64,000 bases of DNA from Albidovulum sp. (GCA_026989275.1 JALSJQ010000005.1:1-64000); one strand, 5' to 3'. Positions 1-9,266 are shown, counted from the stretch's first letter. Program-made: numbers and translations. Notes: generated by a model not told the origin, from the letters alone.

Positions 1-398
1 ATCTTGACCCCGGTCCAGCCATTGGGGTTGTGCGAGGCCGTCACCATCGCCACCGCGGGCACGTCGAGATGGAACTGGGCGAAATAGGCGGTGGGCGACA
101 GGCAGGTGCCGATGTCGTGCACGGTGATGCCGGCCTCGATCAGCCCGAGGATCAGCGCATCCTTCACCGCCACCGAATAGTCGCGGTAGTCGTTGCCGAC
201 GACGATTTCGGGCCGCACCTCCATTTCGTGCATCTGCGTGCCGATGCCGCGGCCGAGCAGGGTCATGCCGGGAAGGTTGATCTCCTCGGGAAAGCGCCAG
301 CGGGCGTCGTATTCGCGAAAGCCGGTGGGCGCGATCATCGGCGTGACGAGGAAGTCCCAGCTGTTCGGGGTGACGGTGGTGCGGGGGGCGTCGTTCAT
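1..398 (-). CDS. manB: Phosphomannomutase/phosphoglucomutase, N-terminal part (cut by window edge)
   Basis: This is the first 132 codons of an alpha-D-phosphohexomutase, which interconverts hexose 6- and 1-phosphates for nucleotide-sugar synthesis. The catalytic phosphoserine loop TASHNPNGWTG lies near residue 120 and is diagnostic of the superfamily. The preceding segment (GTQMHEMEV, VVGNDYRDYS) fits the AlgC/ManB-like branch. Translation starts at an ATG with GGAGAA about 8 nt upstream. The gene continues beyond base 1. It follows kdsA on the same strand with a 65 bp gap and lies downstream of capsule-export genes, so a role in surface polysaccharide supply is a reasonable inference. Mannose versus glucose preference cannot be told from this part. 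Confidence 0.9.
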   Translation of the reverse strand, partial: MNDAPRTTVTPNSWDFLVTPMIAPTGFREYDARWRFPEEINLPGMTLLGRGIGTQMHEMEVRPEIVVGNDYRDYSVAVKDALILGLIEAGITVHDIGTCLSPTAYFAQFHLDVPAVAMVTASHNPNGWTGVK

Positions 399-463
399 GC
401 CTGAATTCTCCGGGTGCTGCGAGGAATGCATGACAGGAAGAAGTTGCGGAAGGGTGAACGCCG

Positions 464-1300
464 CTAGCCGATCTCGATCGGGGCCGCCTTGGCCGGGGCG
501 TCGAAACGGGCGAGATCGGCCACGAGCGCGTCCATCGCCGCGAGCGGGATCATGTTCGGCCCGTCCGAGGGGGCGTTGTCCGGGTCTTCATGGGTTTCGA
601 TGAAGACCGCGGCGATGCCGAGCGCCACCGCCGCGCGCGCCAGCGCCGGGGCGAAGCGCCGGTCGCCGCCCGAGGCGCCGCCGAGTCCGCCCGGCTGCTG
701 GACGGCATGGGTCGCGTCCATCACCACGGGGTAGCCCGTGCGCTTCATGATCGGCAGGGCGCGCATGTCCACCACGAGGTTGTTGTAGCCGAAGGTGGTG
801 CCCCGCTCGGTGAGGAGAATGCGGTCGTTGCCGGTCGCGGCGATCTTCTCGGCCACCTTTTCCATGTCCCACGGGGCGAGGAACTGGCCCTTCTTGACGT
901 TGACGGCCCGCCCCGTGCGGCCCGCGGCCAGGAGAAGATCGGTCTGGCGGCAGAGGAAGGCCGGGATCTGGAGCACGTCCGCCACCTCGGCGACCGGGGC
1001 GCATTGCTCGGGCAGGTGCACGTCGGTCAGCACCGGCAGGCCGGTCCGCTCGCGCACGGCGGCAAGCACCTCCAGCCCCTTCTCGAGACCGAGGCCGCGC
1101 CTGCCCGAGAGCGAGGTGCGGTTGGCCTTGTCGAAGGATCCCTTGAAGATGACGCCGACGCCGTGGCGCGCCCCGATCTCCTTCAGCCGTTCGGCGATCA
1201 TCAGCGCATGGTCGCGTCCCTCGAGCTGGCAGGGGCCGGCGATGAGAACGAGGGGGGCGTCGTTGGCCAGGGTGACGGGGCCGACGGAAAAACGGGTCAT
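464..1300 (-). CDS. kdsA: 3-deoxy-8-phosphooctulonate synthase (KDO-8-P synthase)
   Basis: The enzyme condenses phosphoenolpyruvate with arabinose 5-phosphate to make KDO-8-phosphate, the precursor of lipopolysaccharide KDO and of the KDO linker of many capsules. The 278-residue product is full length for the family. Recognisable stretches are [10 protein letters not shown] near the N-terminus, [17 protein letters not shown] and the late [13 protein letters not shown]. The ATG at 1300 was chosen because AGAAGGGAG sits about 10 nt upstream and the protein then begins right at the family start. An in-frame upstream ATG adds 28 unconserved residues. It lies between kpsE and the phosphohexomutase on the same strand. 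Confidence 0.96.
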   Translation of the reverse strand: MTRFSVGPVTLANDAPLVLIAGPCQLEGRDHALMIAERLKEIGARHGVGVIFKGSFDKANRTSLSGRRGLGLEKGLEVLAAVRERTGLPVLTDVHLPEQCAPVAEVADVLQIPAFLCRQTDLLLAAGRTGRAVNVKKGQFLAPWDMEKVAEKIAATGNDRILLTERGTTFGYNNLVVDMRALPIMKRTGYPVVMDATHAVQQPGGLGGASGGDRRFAPALARAAVALGIAAVFIETHEDPDNAPSDGPNMIPLAAMDALVADLARFDAPAKAAPIEIG

Positions 1301-1448
1301 GCTGTGCTCGCTCCCTTCTGGGCTCCGTTGCGGGGCGGGTTGCGCCGCCGCTTCCGAGATTGCCTTCCGGGCGACGGGACGCAAGGGGAAATCGTGTCGG
1401 GGCGCGGAAGGCGCGGCGGTTCGCCCCGCTCCGGGGCAGGGAGACGGG

Positions 1449-1469
1449 GCCGCCCGGCGCGCGGGCGGC
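1449..1469 (-). terminator. GC-rich hairpin after kpsE
   Basis: GCCGCCCG and CGGGCGGC form a perfect 8 bp stem around a 5 nt loop, about 20 bp past the kpsE stop codon. The outer GGGG and CCCC could extend it with a bulge. There is no U-tract, so the terminator role is only inferred. Confidence 0.35.
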
Positions 1470-1490
1470 CGGCCCCTCCCGCGGCTTCTC

Positions 1491-3137
1491 TCAGCTCGCG
1501 ATCTGTTCGCGCAGCACCGAGATGGTCAGCGAGATCACGAGATAGATGCCGGCGAAGACCAGGAAGGCGAGAATGGTGTTCTCGAAGGCCCGCGGATAGG
1601 CCGCGGCATCGGGCTTCACCGGCTTCACGCCGAGCGAGAGGTAACGCACCTGGCGGTTGGCCTCGAGGCGCGCCGTCTCGAGCTGCTGGAGCGCCTGCGA
1701 CAGGAGCGCCTGCCGCGTCTCGAGATCGGCCTTGGCGATCGCCAGCTCCGAGGAGATGCGGGCGATCGAGGCCGAATCGACGCCGGTCTCGGTCAGTTCC
1801 TTGCGCATTTCGGCAATCAGCCGCTCGAGCCGTGCGATCGAGCGTTCGAGCACCTTGACCTTGGTCGGGTTCGGCCGCGGATTGTCGCGCAGGGATTCGA
1901 GTTCGAGCTGCTTCTTCTTCAGCTCGAGTTCGAAGGTGGTGATCTGCTGCATCCGGGTGGAGACCTCGAGATCGCCGCTGATGACGCCCCGCTTCTCCTG
2001 CAGGTCGATGATGCGCTGCTGGGCCTCCCTGACCTTGCGCTCGGCCTCCTCGTAGGCCTTGCGGGCGCCGCGCATCTGGTCTTCGCGCATGCGCTGGGTC
2101 ATCTGGTCGACCTGCTCCTCGGCATAGCCGACAAGGGCATTGGCGAAGGTGACAGCCGCTTCCGGGGTCGGGGCGATCACCTCCATCTTGACGACGCCTT
2201 CGGTCGGATCGAAGCCGATCTTGACCACCCGCCTGTAGAGCCGATAGGCCTCCTCGTTGCTGGCACCGGCGGGCAGGCGCTGGATCGGGTCGATCCAGGG
2301 CTTCTGGAAGGCCGCCTTGAAGCCGTGCTCGCGGTCGAGCCGGAGCATGGCGTCACGCGACTGGAGATAGCCCTGAACGGCGATGGCGTCCTGGGAAGTG
2401 GCGAAGCTGGTGCCGGCGAAGAGACCGCCACCCTTGGACTGGCCGAAGGGGCTGTCGGCCTTCTGGATGACGAACTCGGCCTGGGTGGCATACATCGGCG
2501 TGGCGACATTGTAGTAGTAGTAGCCCGCGATCAGGGTCGGCAGGAAGATGAAGAAGAACAGCCGCACCGCCAGGAGCGCCAGCCGCCGCCGGCGGCGGCG
2601 CACGAGATCGCGCTGGATGCGCAAGAGCTCCTTCGCGCGGGCGGCATCGTCATAGACATCCTTCGAAGGCAGCGCGGCCTTGCCCTTTTCGGCAGGCAGG
2701 GGCGGTTTCTCCTGCACCGCCGGCGAGGTTTCCTTTCCGGTATCGACCAGCTCGAGCAGGTTCGCCCGCTGGAACGGGTCGATCCCGCGCTTGCGCAGCA
2801 GCCGCACGGCATCGAGATCGGAGGCGGGTTTCAGCCCGTGGCGCTGGGCCACGCGGCGGGCCATGCGCAGCTGGCGGCCCGTCAGGCCCTCGGCGCGAAT
2901 CGCCGCGAGCTCGGCCTCGACCCGGGCGCGGTCCTCCCCGTCCCCGGCGGCACCGGCGGCAGCCGCGGCCGCTGCGGGCGCCATATCGGCCAGGGCGGTG
3001 CCGGCCTCCTTCGCGAGCGCGGCGTTGCCGTCGGTGGCCGGCGGCGTCCCGGCCTCGGCCTCGGCGGCCGGGCGGATGTCGCCCTTGCGGCGGATCAACG
3101 GGCGGCGGATGCGGTATTTGCTGGCCTTAAGCGTCAT
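1491..3137 (-). CDS. kpsE: Capsule polysaccharide export inner-membrane protein, KpsE/polysaccharide co-polymerase type
   Basis: This 548-residue protein is the periplasm-spanning partner of an ABC-2 capsule exporter. Residues 20-70 are Ala-rich and disordered. Residues 70-130 form a charged helical domain ([14 protein letters not shown]). A run of arginines (180-185) precedes the first membrane segment (about 186-208). A long periplasmic part follows, with a coiled-coil rich in E/K/Q/L (about 340-500), and a second membrane helix near 519-541 close to the C-terminus. Two membrane anchors around a coiled coil is the KpsE/Wzz layout. The cytoplasmic N-terminal domain makes it longer than enteric KpsE (about 380 residues). 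It overlaps the end of kpsT by 11 nt, so the two are translationally coupled. Confidence 0.9.
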   Translation of the reverse strand: MTLKASKYRIRRPLIRRKGDIRPAAEAEAGTPPATDGNAALAKEAGTALADMAPAAAAAAAGAAGDGEDRARVEAELAAIRAEGLTGRQLRMARRVAQRHGLKPASDLDAVRLLRKRGIDPFQRANLLELVDTGKETSPAVQEKPPLPAEKGKAALPSKDVYDDAARAKELLRIQRDLVRRRRRRLALLAVRLFFFIFLPTLIAGYYYYNVATPMYATQAEFVIQKADSPFGQSKGGGLFAGTSFATSQDAIAVQGYLQSRDAMLRLDREHGFKAAFQKPWIDPIQRLPAGASNEEAYRLYRRVVKIGFDPTEGVVKMEVIAPTPEAAVTFANALVGYAEEQVDQMTQRMREDQMRGARKAYEEAERKVREAQQRIIDLQEKRGVISGDLEVSTRMQQITTFELELKKKQLELESLRDNPRPNPTKVKVLERSIARLERLIAEMRKELTETGVDSASIARISSELAIAKADLETRQALLSQALQQLETARLEANRQVRYLSLGVKPVKPDAAAYPRAFENTILAFLVFAGIYLVISLTISVLREQIAS

Positions 3138-3846
3138 ACTGATACATCTCTTTGGCTTCTTCGAGCGTGTCGAACATGTAGAGCCGACCGTCGCGCAGCA
3201 CGGCGGCCTGCCGGGCGAACTTCTCGAGAATCTTCGGCTGGTGGGAGACGATGACCACGGTGGCGTTCCTCAGCCTTTCGCTGAGGATGTTGCCGGCCTT
3301 GCGGTTGAACTCGGCGTCCGTGGTCATCGGCATGCCCTCGTCGATGAGATAGAGATCGAAGTCGAGGGAGAGCAGGAGCGCGAGGTTGAGCCGGGCGCGC
3401 ATCCCCTGGGAATAGGTGCCGACGGGCTGGTTGAAATACTCGCCGAGATCGGCAAGCCACATGCAGAAGGCCTCGACGTAATCGGGGTCGAGCCCGTAGA
3501 GCTGGGCGATGAAGCGCACGTTCTCGCGGCCGCTGAGCTTCGGCATCACCCCGCCCATGAACCCCAGAGGGAAGGACACGCGGCCATAGCGGATGATCTC
3601 GCCCTCGTCGGGCTGTTCGATGCCGGCCATCATGTTGATGAGCGTGGTCTTGCCGGTGCCGTTGGGAGCGAGAATGCCCAGCGAGCGCCTTTCCTCGATG
3701 CGGAAGGTCGCCCGGTCGAGGATGATCTTGCGCCGCTCGCCGGTCCAGAACGACTTGCTGACGTCGATGAAGTCGATCAGGGGCCGGGCCGGCGCCGCGT
3801 TACGGTCCGCATCGACCGCGGGGGATGTCATCGCCTGGGTGTCCAT
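3127..3846 (-). CDS. kpsT: Capsule polysaccharide export ABC transporter ATP-binding protein
   Basis: This ABC-2 subfamily ATPase powers export of capsular polysaccharide. It has a Walker A of APNGTGKTT (Ala replaces the usual first Gly, still within the P-loop consensus), the signature YSQGMRARL, a Walker B ending LYLIDEG and the switch histidine in VSHQPK. The length, about 239 residues, is near the family norm. The start is uncertain: the ATG at 3846 is used, an upstream TTG at 3876 and an inner ATG at 3831 are alternatives, and none has a strong SD. The AT-rich sequence just upstream may hold the promoter. No KpsM permease is present in the window, so the channel subunit must be encoded elsewhere. 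Confidence 0.9.
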   Translation of the reverse strand: MDTQAMTSPAVDADRNAAPARPLIDFIDVSKSFWTGERRKIILDRATFRIEERRSLGILAPNGTGKTTLINMMAGIEQPDEGEIIRYGRVSFPLGFMGGVMPKLSGRENVRFIAQLYGLDPDYVEAFCMWLADLGEYFNQPVGTYSQGMRARLNLALLLSLDFDLYLIDEGMPMTTDAEFNRKAGNILSERLRNATVVIVSHQPKILEKFARQAAVLRDGRLYMFDTLEEAKEMYQYDA

Positions 3847-3921
3847 GGGAAAATCAATAACCGCCGATTTCGGCAATTATGTGGGAAGAACCATGCGAAA
3901 TGCAAATTTCCCCGCGCGAAT

Positions 3922-3954
3922 GGGGCGCCATCCGGGCAGGAGGGCGCCCCTTTT
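3922..3954 (+). terminator. Intrinsic-terminator-like hairpin with T-tract on the plus strand
   Basis: GGGGCGCC (3922-3929) and GGCGCCCC (3943-3950) form a perfect 8 bp stem over a 13 nt loop, followed by TTTT on the plus strand. Both flanking genes (nhaA ending at 3996, kpsT starting at 3846) are on the minus strand. The stem could stop nhaA transcripts without a U-tract, while the T-tract is oriented for plus-strand RNA. Confidence 0.5.
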
Positions 3955-3995
3955 GTGGCGGGAGCCACGATCCGGGAGATGATTCGCGCCTGCGG

Positions 3996-5264
3996 TCAGT
4001 TCTGTTTCTGAACCCGGAACAGCTTGCCGACGACAAGGGCGATCACCGAGGCGCCGAAGCTGAAGAGCGCACCCATCTTGGCCGCATCCTGCACCGCGCC
4101 CGGCGGGAAGGCGACCGCGGCGACGAAGAGCGCCACCGTGAAGCCGATGGCGGCGACGCAGCCGAGCACGAAGAGGTCGGACATGCGCATGCCCTTCGGC
4201 AGGCCGAGCCGCATCGGCGCCGCGGCGAGCCAGCCGAAGAGGAAGATGCCGAGGGGCTTGCCGACGACGAGACCTGAGAGCACCAGCCAGGTCGGCGCGC
4301 CGATGGCCGAGAATACCACCCCGGCATTGGCGAGGCCGAAGAAGAACAGGATCACCTCGACCGGGGTCTTCAGCATGTGCTCGATCTGGTTGAGCAGGTC
4401 GCGCAGATGTTCTTCCGCGGCGGCGAAGATGCCGAAGCTGCGATCGGCATGGGGGACGGCCAGCACCACCGGGATGAGGCCGAGGGCCGGGTGCAGGCCG
4501 GCCCGGTAGAAGCCGTACCAGGAGAGGGCCCCGGCGACGGCATAGGGATACCATTTGAGATGGCGGTGCACCCAGCTCGAGACCGGCCGGCTCTCGCGGC
4601 CGCGATCGAGACGGATCGGCAATTCGTTGAAGAGGAGCCACACGAGGCCTGCCGCCGCGACCGAGAGGAGGAGCCATTCGGGGTTGACCTCGCCCGTCGG
4701 GTAGAAGATCGCCAGGATGACGAGGCCGGCGGCATCGTCGGCGATGGCGAGAAGCAGCAGGAAGCGGATCGCCGGATGGGCGGCGCCGAACACCATCCGC
4801 CCCACGAGATAGGCGAAGGCGATGTCGGTCGCGGTCGGGATCGCCCAGCCGCGGTGCACCGCCTGGAAGGTTTCCCACCCCATCAGGGCGGCAAGGCCGA
4901 GATAGACGCTCACCGGCCCGATCATGCCGCCGGCCGTGGCGATCAGCGGCGTCATCGCCTTGCGGCCGCGCAGCGCCCCGTTCTTCAGGATGATCGCCTC
5001 CCACACTTCCTTGGCGGCGATGGCGAAGAAGAAGGCCATGAGAATGTCGTTGACAAGGAAGTGCAGCGTGAGCACGCGCATTCCGTCCCTGCCTTCCTCG
5101 ACGATGCCGATCCAGGGGTTTTCCCACAGCGGCGTCTCGATGAAATGGTGATAGCTCGCCGCGTCGAGATTGGCCCAGATCAGGGCGATGACGGCCCCCG
5201 AGATCAGAAGAAGCGAATATTCCTGGATGAAATTCCAGACCCGATAGGCTCTGCGCCGTGCCAT
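3996..5264 (-). CDS. nhaA: Na+/H+ antiporter NhaA
   Basis: This inner-membrane antiporter exchanges sodium for protons in pH and salt homeostasis. The 422-residue protein has about a dozen hydrophobic segments. TDIAFAYLVGR carries the equivalent of the E. coli Asp133 region, and AIADDAAGLVI carries the paired aspartates (Asp163/Asp164 in E. coli) that bind Na+ and H+. The ATG at 5264 has GAGGGAGA 6 nt upstream; a start further upstream would add 18 unconserved residues. It is somewhat longer than E. coli NhaA (388), mainly through a charged insert near EEHLRDLLNQIEH. It appears to be transcribed alone. Confidence 0.95.
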   Translation of the reverse strand: MARRRAYRVWNFIQEYSLLLISGAVIALIWANLDAASYHHFIETPLWENPWIGIVEEGRDGMRVLTLHFLVNDILMAFFFAIAAKEVWEAIILKNGALRGRKAMTPLIATAGGMIGPVSVYLGLAALMGWETFQAVHRGWAIPTATDIAFAYLVGRMVFGAAHPAIRFLLLLAIADDAAGLVILAIFYPTGEVNPEWLLLSVAAAGLVWLLFNELPIRLDRGRESRPVSSWVHRHLKWYPYAVAGALSWYGFYRAGLHPALGLIPVVLAVPHADRSFGIFAAAEEHLRDLLNQIEHMLKTPVEVILFFFGLANAGVVFSAIGAPTWLVLSGLVVGKPLGIFLFGWLAAAPMRLGLPKGMRMSDLFVLGCVAAIGFTVALFVAAVAFPPGAVQDAAKMGALFSFGASVIALVVGKLFRVQKQN

Positions 5265-5372
5265 CACTGTCTCCCTCGTTGTCTGGCTCCAATTAGGCCG
5301 GGCGGAGCGGGAGATCAACTCTCGCTGACGGAATTGTCAGATGAAAGCGTCGCGCGAAGGGGCCGGGGCGGC

Positions 5373-6401
5373 TCAGGCGGCGCCGTGGACGTGTTCGCGG
5401 TGCCAGCGGAGAAAGGCGGGGTGGGGATGCTCGCGCGGATCTTCCGGCAGGCGCAGCTTGCGGTCGGGAACGAAAAGGCGCCGCGCCACCTCGGCCGGAA
5501 CCTTGTTGTGCGAGACGAGGATCGTCATGTCGTCGGCCACCGCCACCAGGCCGCGGTCGAACATCCAGTGGACGGTGCCCGAAAGGGCGAGGCCGTTCTG
5601 GACGATGTCCGGCCCGCCCGCGTGGACCGGCATGATATGGGCCGCCTCCACCTCCGGCCGTCCGCCGCCGTTCCGGAGGGCCAGACCGGTCATGGCGCAG
5701 CGGCCGCCATAGGCGCGCTTGACGCGGCGGGCGAAGGCGGCGTCGCGTTTCGGACGCGAAAGCAGCAGCCGGTCGCGCTCGGCGGGATCGAGAAGGGCGC
5801 GGCGCAGCTCTGCGGGGTCGAAATCGGCGGGCGGCGGGGCCGGTGCATGGGTGGCGGCATCCCCGGCGGGAAAGGCGAAGGGGGTCTGCGGTTCGGCGAA
5901 GCCCGGCACGGGAGCGCTCCGGTTCCCCCATGACGGGGTGGGCGGCACCGTGCCTTCACGGGGCAGCGCCTCGGGCACGTCGAGCCGCGGAGCGAGGCCG
6001 AGGCTGACGATGGCGGCGAAGGCCGCGGGCTCGAGCGGGCGCACCGCCGAAGTGTTGGCGCCGCCGGTGGCGGGGCGGCCGTCGGCGCCGCGCAGGCTCT
6101 TCTCGAAGGCGGTGCCCGTCGTCGGGTCTCCCCGGGGCACCACCGTCTCGAAGTCGAGATAGCTGCCCCCCTGGTAATATGCGTAGTAATGGGCTTCCCG
6201 TGCCGGGTCCGGGGCAATGGTCTCGACCCTGGCGATGGCGACATAGCCGCCACGACCGCCTTTGACGCCTTCGTAGATCACGACCCAGTCGCCCACCGTC
6301 TTCTTCACCCGTTCGAGATAGCGGTGGGGGAAGTGGTAGGCCTGACCGAGCCTGTCGTCATAGGGTGAATTCGGGTTCTGGACGAAAACCGCATTGGCCA
6401 T
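5373..6401 (-). CDS. HNH endonuclease with an N-terminal PUA/EVE-like domain
   Basis: Residues 1-100 form a compact domain with YHFPHRYLERV, GDWVVIYEG, VAIARVETI and HYYAYYQGGSYLDF. This resembles PUA/EVE-superfamily folds that read modified bases in DNA or RNA (inference from pattern). A Pro/Ala-rich linker follows. Residues about 215-300 form an HNH nuclease module: CAMTGLALRNGG, then EAAHIMPVHAGG, then NGLALSGTVHWMFDRGLV, giving the His-Asn-His triad. This layout resembles modification-dependent restriction proteins of the McrA type. There is no methyltransferase partner nearby. The SD is weak. Alternatively it is a general alphaproteobacterial HNH protein with a repair role. Confidence 0.8.
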   Translation of the reverse strand: MANAVFVQNPNSPYDDRLGQAYHFPHRYLERVKKTVGDWVVIYEGVKGGRGGYVAIARVETIAPDPAREAHYYAYYQGGSYLDFETVVPRGDPTTGTAFEKSLRGADGRPATGGANTSAVRPLEPAAFAAIVSLGLAPRLDVPEALPREGTVPPTPSWGNRSAPVPGFAEPQTPFAFPAGDAATHAPAPPPADFDPAELRRALLDPAERDRLLLSRPKRDAAFARRVKRAYGGRCAMTGLALRNGGGRPEVEAAHIMPVHAGGPDIVQNGLALSGTVHWMFDRGLVAVADDMTILVSHNKVPAEVARRLFVPDRKLRLPEDPREHPHPAFLRWHREHVHGAA

Positions 6402-6435
6402 GGCGGGAGGATAGGGCGGGGGTGCGGGCGGGACC

Positions 6436-6465
6436 AGGAAAATCTTCCCGGCGGATCTTGCCGGG
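6436..6465 (-). terminator. Hairpin plus TTTT after the formate dehydrogenase alpha gene
   Basis: On the minus strand CCCGGC and GCCGGG form a 6 bp stem with a 7 nt loop, then AAGATTTTCC. It lies just after the stop codon at 6471, so it is a plausible weak intrinsic terminator. Confidence 0.4.
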
Positions 6466-6470
6466 GCGTC

Positions 6471-9266
6471 TCACTCCGCCGCCATGGTCTCCACGGGTTC
6501 GACCCTGAGCGCCGAGAACTTGAATTCGGGGATCTTGCCGAACGGGTCGAGCGCGGGGTTGGTCAGGCAGTTGGCCGGGGCCTCGCGATAGGCGAAGGGC
6601 AGGAAGACCGCGTCCTCCGGCACGGCCCGGTCGGCCCGCGTGGGGGCGATGACGGCGCCGCGGCGGGTCACGAGCCGCACGTTCTGGCCGGGGCGGATGC
6701 CGAGCCGGGCGAGGGTGCGCGGATGCAGGGCGGCGACGGGGCCGGGTTCGAGCGCGTCGAGCACCGGGGCGCGCCGCGTCATCGCGCCGGTGTGCCAGTG
6801 TTCGAGCTGGCGGCCGGTGATGAGGATCATCGGGAATTCGGCGTCGGGCAGCTCCGCGGGCGGTGCCACCTCGGCCGGGGTGAAGCGGGCCCGGCCCGAG
6901 GGGCGGGGGAAGCCGTCGGAGAACACAACCGAAAGCCCCGGATGATCGGGGGCCGGGCAGGGATAGGTGACGGCGTGTTTGCGCTCGAGCCGCTCCCAGG
7001 TGATGTTGTCGAGCGAAGGCATCAGCCGCTTCATCTCGGCGAAGACTTCCCGCGGATGGCCGAAATCCCAGGGCAGGCCGAGCCGCTTGCCGATCTCGAC
7101 GATGATTCGCCAGTCGGGACGGGCGTCGCCCGGAGGCGGCACCAGCGGCCGCAGCATCTGCACCTGGCGGTTGGTGTTGGTGACGGTGCCGGCCTTCTCG
7201 TAGGCCGCGGCCGCGGGCAGGATCACGTCGGCGAACATGGCGGTTTCGGTGAGGAAGATGTCCTGCACCACGAGATGCTCGAGCTTCGCCAGCGCCGCGC
7301 GGGCATGCGCGAGGTCGGGGTCCGACATGGCCGGGTTCTCGCCGGCGATGTACATGGCGCGGATCCGGCCTTCGTGGATCGCGTCCATGATCTCGACCAC
7401 GGTCAGCCCCGGCTCGGGCGAGAGCGCGCCCGGGGGCAGGCCCCAGAGCTCCTCGGCCCGGGTGCGGGCAGCCGCGTCGCCCACCGGGCGATAATCGGGC
7501 AGCACCATCGGGATGAGCCCGGCATCGGAGGCGCCCTGCACGTTGTTCTGGCCTCTCAGCGGGTGCAGCCCGGTGCCGGGCCGGCCGACATGGCCGCACA
7601 TGAGGGCGAGGGAGATCAGCGAGCGGGCGTTGTCGGTGCCGTGGACGTGCTGACTCACCCCCATGCCCCAGAAGATCATTCCGGCCCGGGCGGTGGCGAA
7701 GCTTCGGGCGACGGCGCGGATGGTGGCGGCGTCGATGCCCGTGACGGGGGCCATCTTCTCGGGGCTGAAGGGGGCGAGATGACGGCGGAAGGCTTCCCAG
7801 TTCTCGGTCCGCCGGGCGATGTAGTCGGCGTCGAACAGCTCCTCCGCCGCGATCGCGTGCATGATGGCGTTGAGAAGGGCGACATCGGTGCCGGGGCGGA
7901 ACTGGAGCGGGAAGGTCGCATGGCGGAAGAGGCCGTTCGCCCGCGGATCCATCACGATCAGCGTGCCGCCCCGGGCGGCGAAGTCCTTGAAGAAGGTGGC
8001 GGCGATCGGATGGTTCTCGACCGGGTTGGCGCCGACGACGATGGCGCAGTCGGCGTTCTCGATCTCGTTGAAGGTGGCGGTCACGGCGCCCGATCCGATG
8101 TTTTCCATCAGCGCCGCCACCGAGGAGGCATGGCACAGCCGCGTGCAGTGATCGACGTGGTTGTGCCCGAAGCCCTGGCGGATGAGGCGCTGGAAGAGAT
8201 AGGCTTCCTCGTTGCTGCACTTGGCCGAGCCGAAGCCCGCCACCGCCGCGCCGCCATGGGCGTCGCGGATGCGCGCAAGGCCCCCTGCCGCCACGTCGAG
8301 CGCCTCCTCCCATGTGGCTTCGCGGAAATGGGTGAAGGGATCGGCCGGATCGACCCCCATCTCCTTCGGTGCGCCGGGCTTGCGGATCAGCGGTTTCGTC
8401 AGCCGCTCGGGATGGTGGATGTAATCGAAGCCGAAGCGACCCTTGACGCAGAGCCGCCCGCGATTGGCCGGCCCGTCCGCCCCCTCGACGGCGCGGATGC
8501 GCCCCTTCGCACCGAAGGCCTCGATCTGGCAGCCGACGCCGCAGAAGGCGCAGACCGTGCGGCCGAGGGAGGGTGCGGCGGCGCGGTCGCCGTTGCCGGC
8601 CGCGTCCACGAGCGCCGCCGGCATCAGCGCTCCCGTCGGGCAGACGGCGACGCATTCGCCACAGGCCACGCAGGTGCTCTCACCCAGCGGGTCGTCGAGA
8701 TCGAAGGCGACATGGGTGGCAAGGCCCCGGCCGGCCATGCCGATCACGTCGTTGTGCTGCACCTCGCGGCAGGCCCTCAGGCAGAGCGTGCAGTCGATGC
8801 AGGCGCCGTGATCGACCCGGATCGCCGGGTGGCTGTCGTCGATCGCGCCGGGCGCCCCGCTCGGGGGGAAGGCGCCGGTTTCGGCACCGGCCAGTTCCGC
8901 CATGCGCAGGAGATGGGCGCTTTCGTCGGGCGTGCGATCTTCGGGCAGATCCGCGAGGAGCAGTTCGATCACCCCCTTGCGCGCCGCTGCGGCCCGCGGG
9001 CTCGTCACCCGCACCACCATGCCTTCGGCGGGAATGCGGATGCAGGAAGCGGCGAGGCTGCGTTCTCCCTCGATCTCGACCATGCAGGCGCGGCAATTGC
9101 CGTCGGCCCGGTAATCGGGCGCGTCGCGATGGCACAGATGGGGGATGGTGAGGCCGTGCCGCTTCGCCACCTGCCAGATGGTCTCGCCGGGGCGGGCGAG
9201 CACCTCCCGGCCGTCGAGGATGAAGCGGATGGCCGCGTTGCCTGCTTCCTCGCTCGTTCCCGTCAT
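6471..9266 (-). CDS. NAD-type formate dehydrogenase, molybdenum/iron-sulfur alpha subunit
   Basis: This 931-residue protein oxidises formate to CO2 at a bis-MGD molybdenum centre and passes electrons to a diaphorase. A [2Fe-2S] ferredoxin domain carries Cys45, 58, 61 and 75. Two [4Fe-4S] sets follow (CIDCTLCLRAC at 156-166, CVACGECVAVC at 199-209), then the molybdopterin-domain cluster (CAFCGVGC at 239-246 plus Cys273). VDHCTRLCHASSVAAL aligns with the FdhF active site and puts the Mo-ligand cysteine at 378, followed by His379. The segment 93-130, where FdsA/NuoG relatives carry a His-Cys3 cluster, has no cysteine here. The start has GGGGAGG about 7 nt upstream. The NuoE-NuoF fusion at 11050-12744 is the probable partner. 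No fdhD or fdsD is adjacent. Confidence 0.92.
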   Translation of the reverse strand: MTGTSEEAGNAAIRFILDGREVLARPGETIWQVAKRHGLTIPHLCHRDAPDYRADGNCRACMVEIEGERSLAASCIRIPAEGMVVRVTSPRAAAARKGVIELLLADLPEDRTPDESAHLLRMAELAGAETGAFPPSGAPGAIDDSHPAIRVDHGACIDCTLCLRACREVQHNDVIGMAGRGLATHVAFDLDDPLGESTCVACGECVAVCPTGALMPAALVDAAGNGDRAAAPSLGRTVCAFCGVGCQIEAFGAKGRIRAVEGADGPANRGRLCVKGRFGFDYIHHPERLTKPLIRKPGAPKEMGVDPADPFTHFREATWEEALDVAAGGLARIRDAHGGAAVAGFGSAKCSNEEAYLFQRLIRQGFGHNHVDHCTRLCHASSVAALMENIGSGAVTATFNEIENADCAIVVGANPVENHPIAATFFKDFAARGGTLIVMDPRANGLFRHATFPLQFRPGTDVALLNAIMHAIAAEELFDADYIARRTENWEAFRRHLAPFSPEKMAPVTGIDAATIRAVARSFATARAGMIFWGMGVSQHVHGTDNARSLISLALMCGHVGRPGTGLHPLRGQNNVQGASDAGLIPMVLPDYRPVGDAAARTRAEELWGLPPGALSPEPGLTVVEIMDAIHEGRIRAMYIAGENPAMSDPDLAHARAALAKLEHLVVQDIFLTETAMFADVILPAAAAYEKAGTVTNTNRQVQMLRPLVPPPGDARPDWRIIVEIGKRLGLPWDFGHPREVFAEMKRLMPSLDNITWERLERKHAVTYPCPAPDHPGLSVVFSDGFPRPSGRARFTPAEVAPPAELPDAEFPMILITGRQLEHWHTGAMTRRAPVLDALEPGPVAALHPRTLARLGIRPGQNVRLVTRRGAVIAPTRADRAVPEDAVFLPFAYREAPANCLTNPALDPFGKIPEFKFSALRVEPVETMAAE

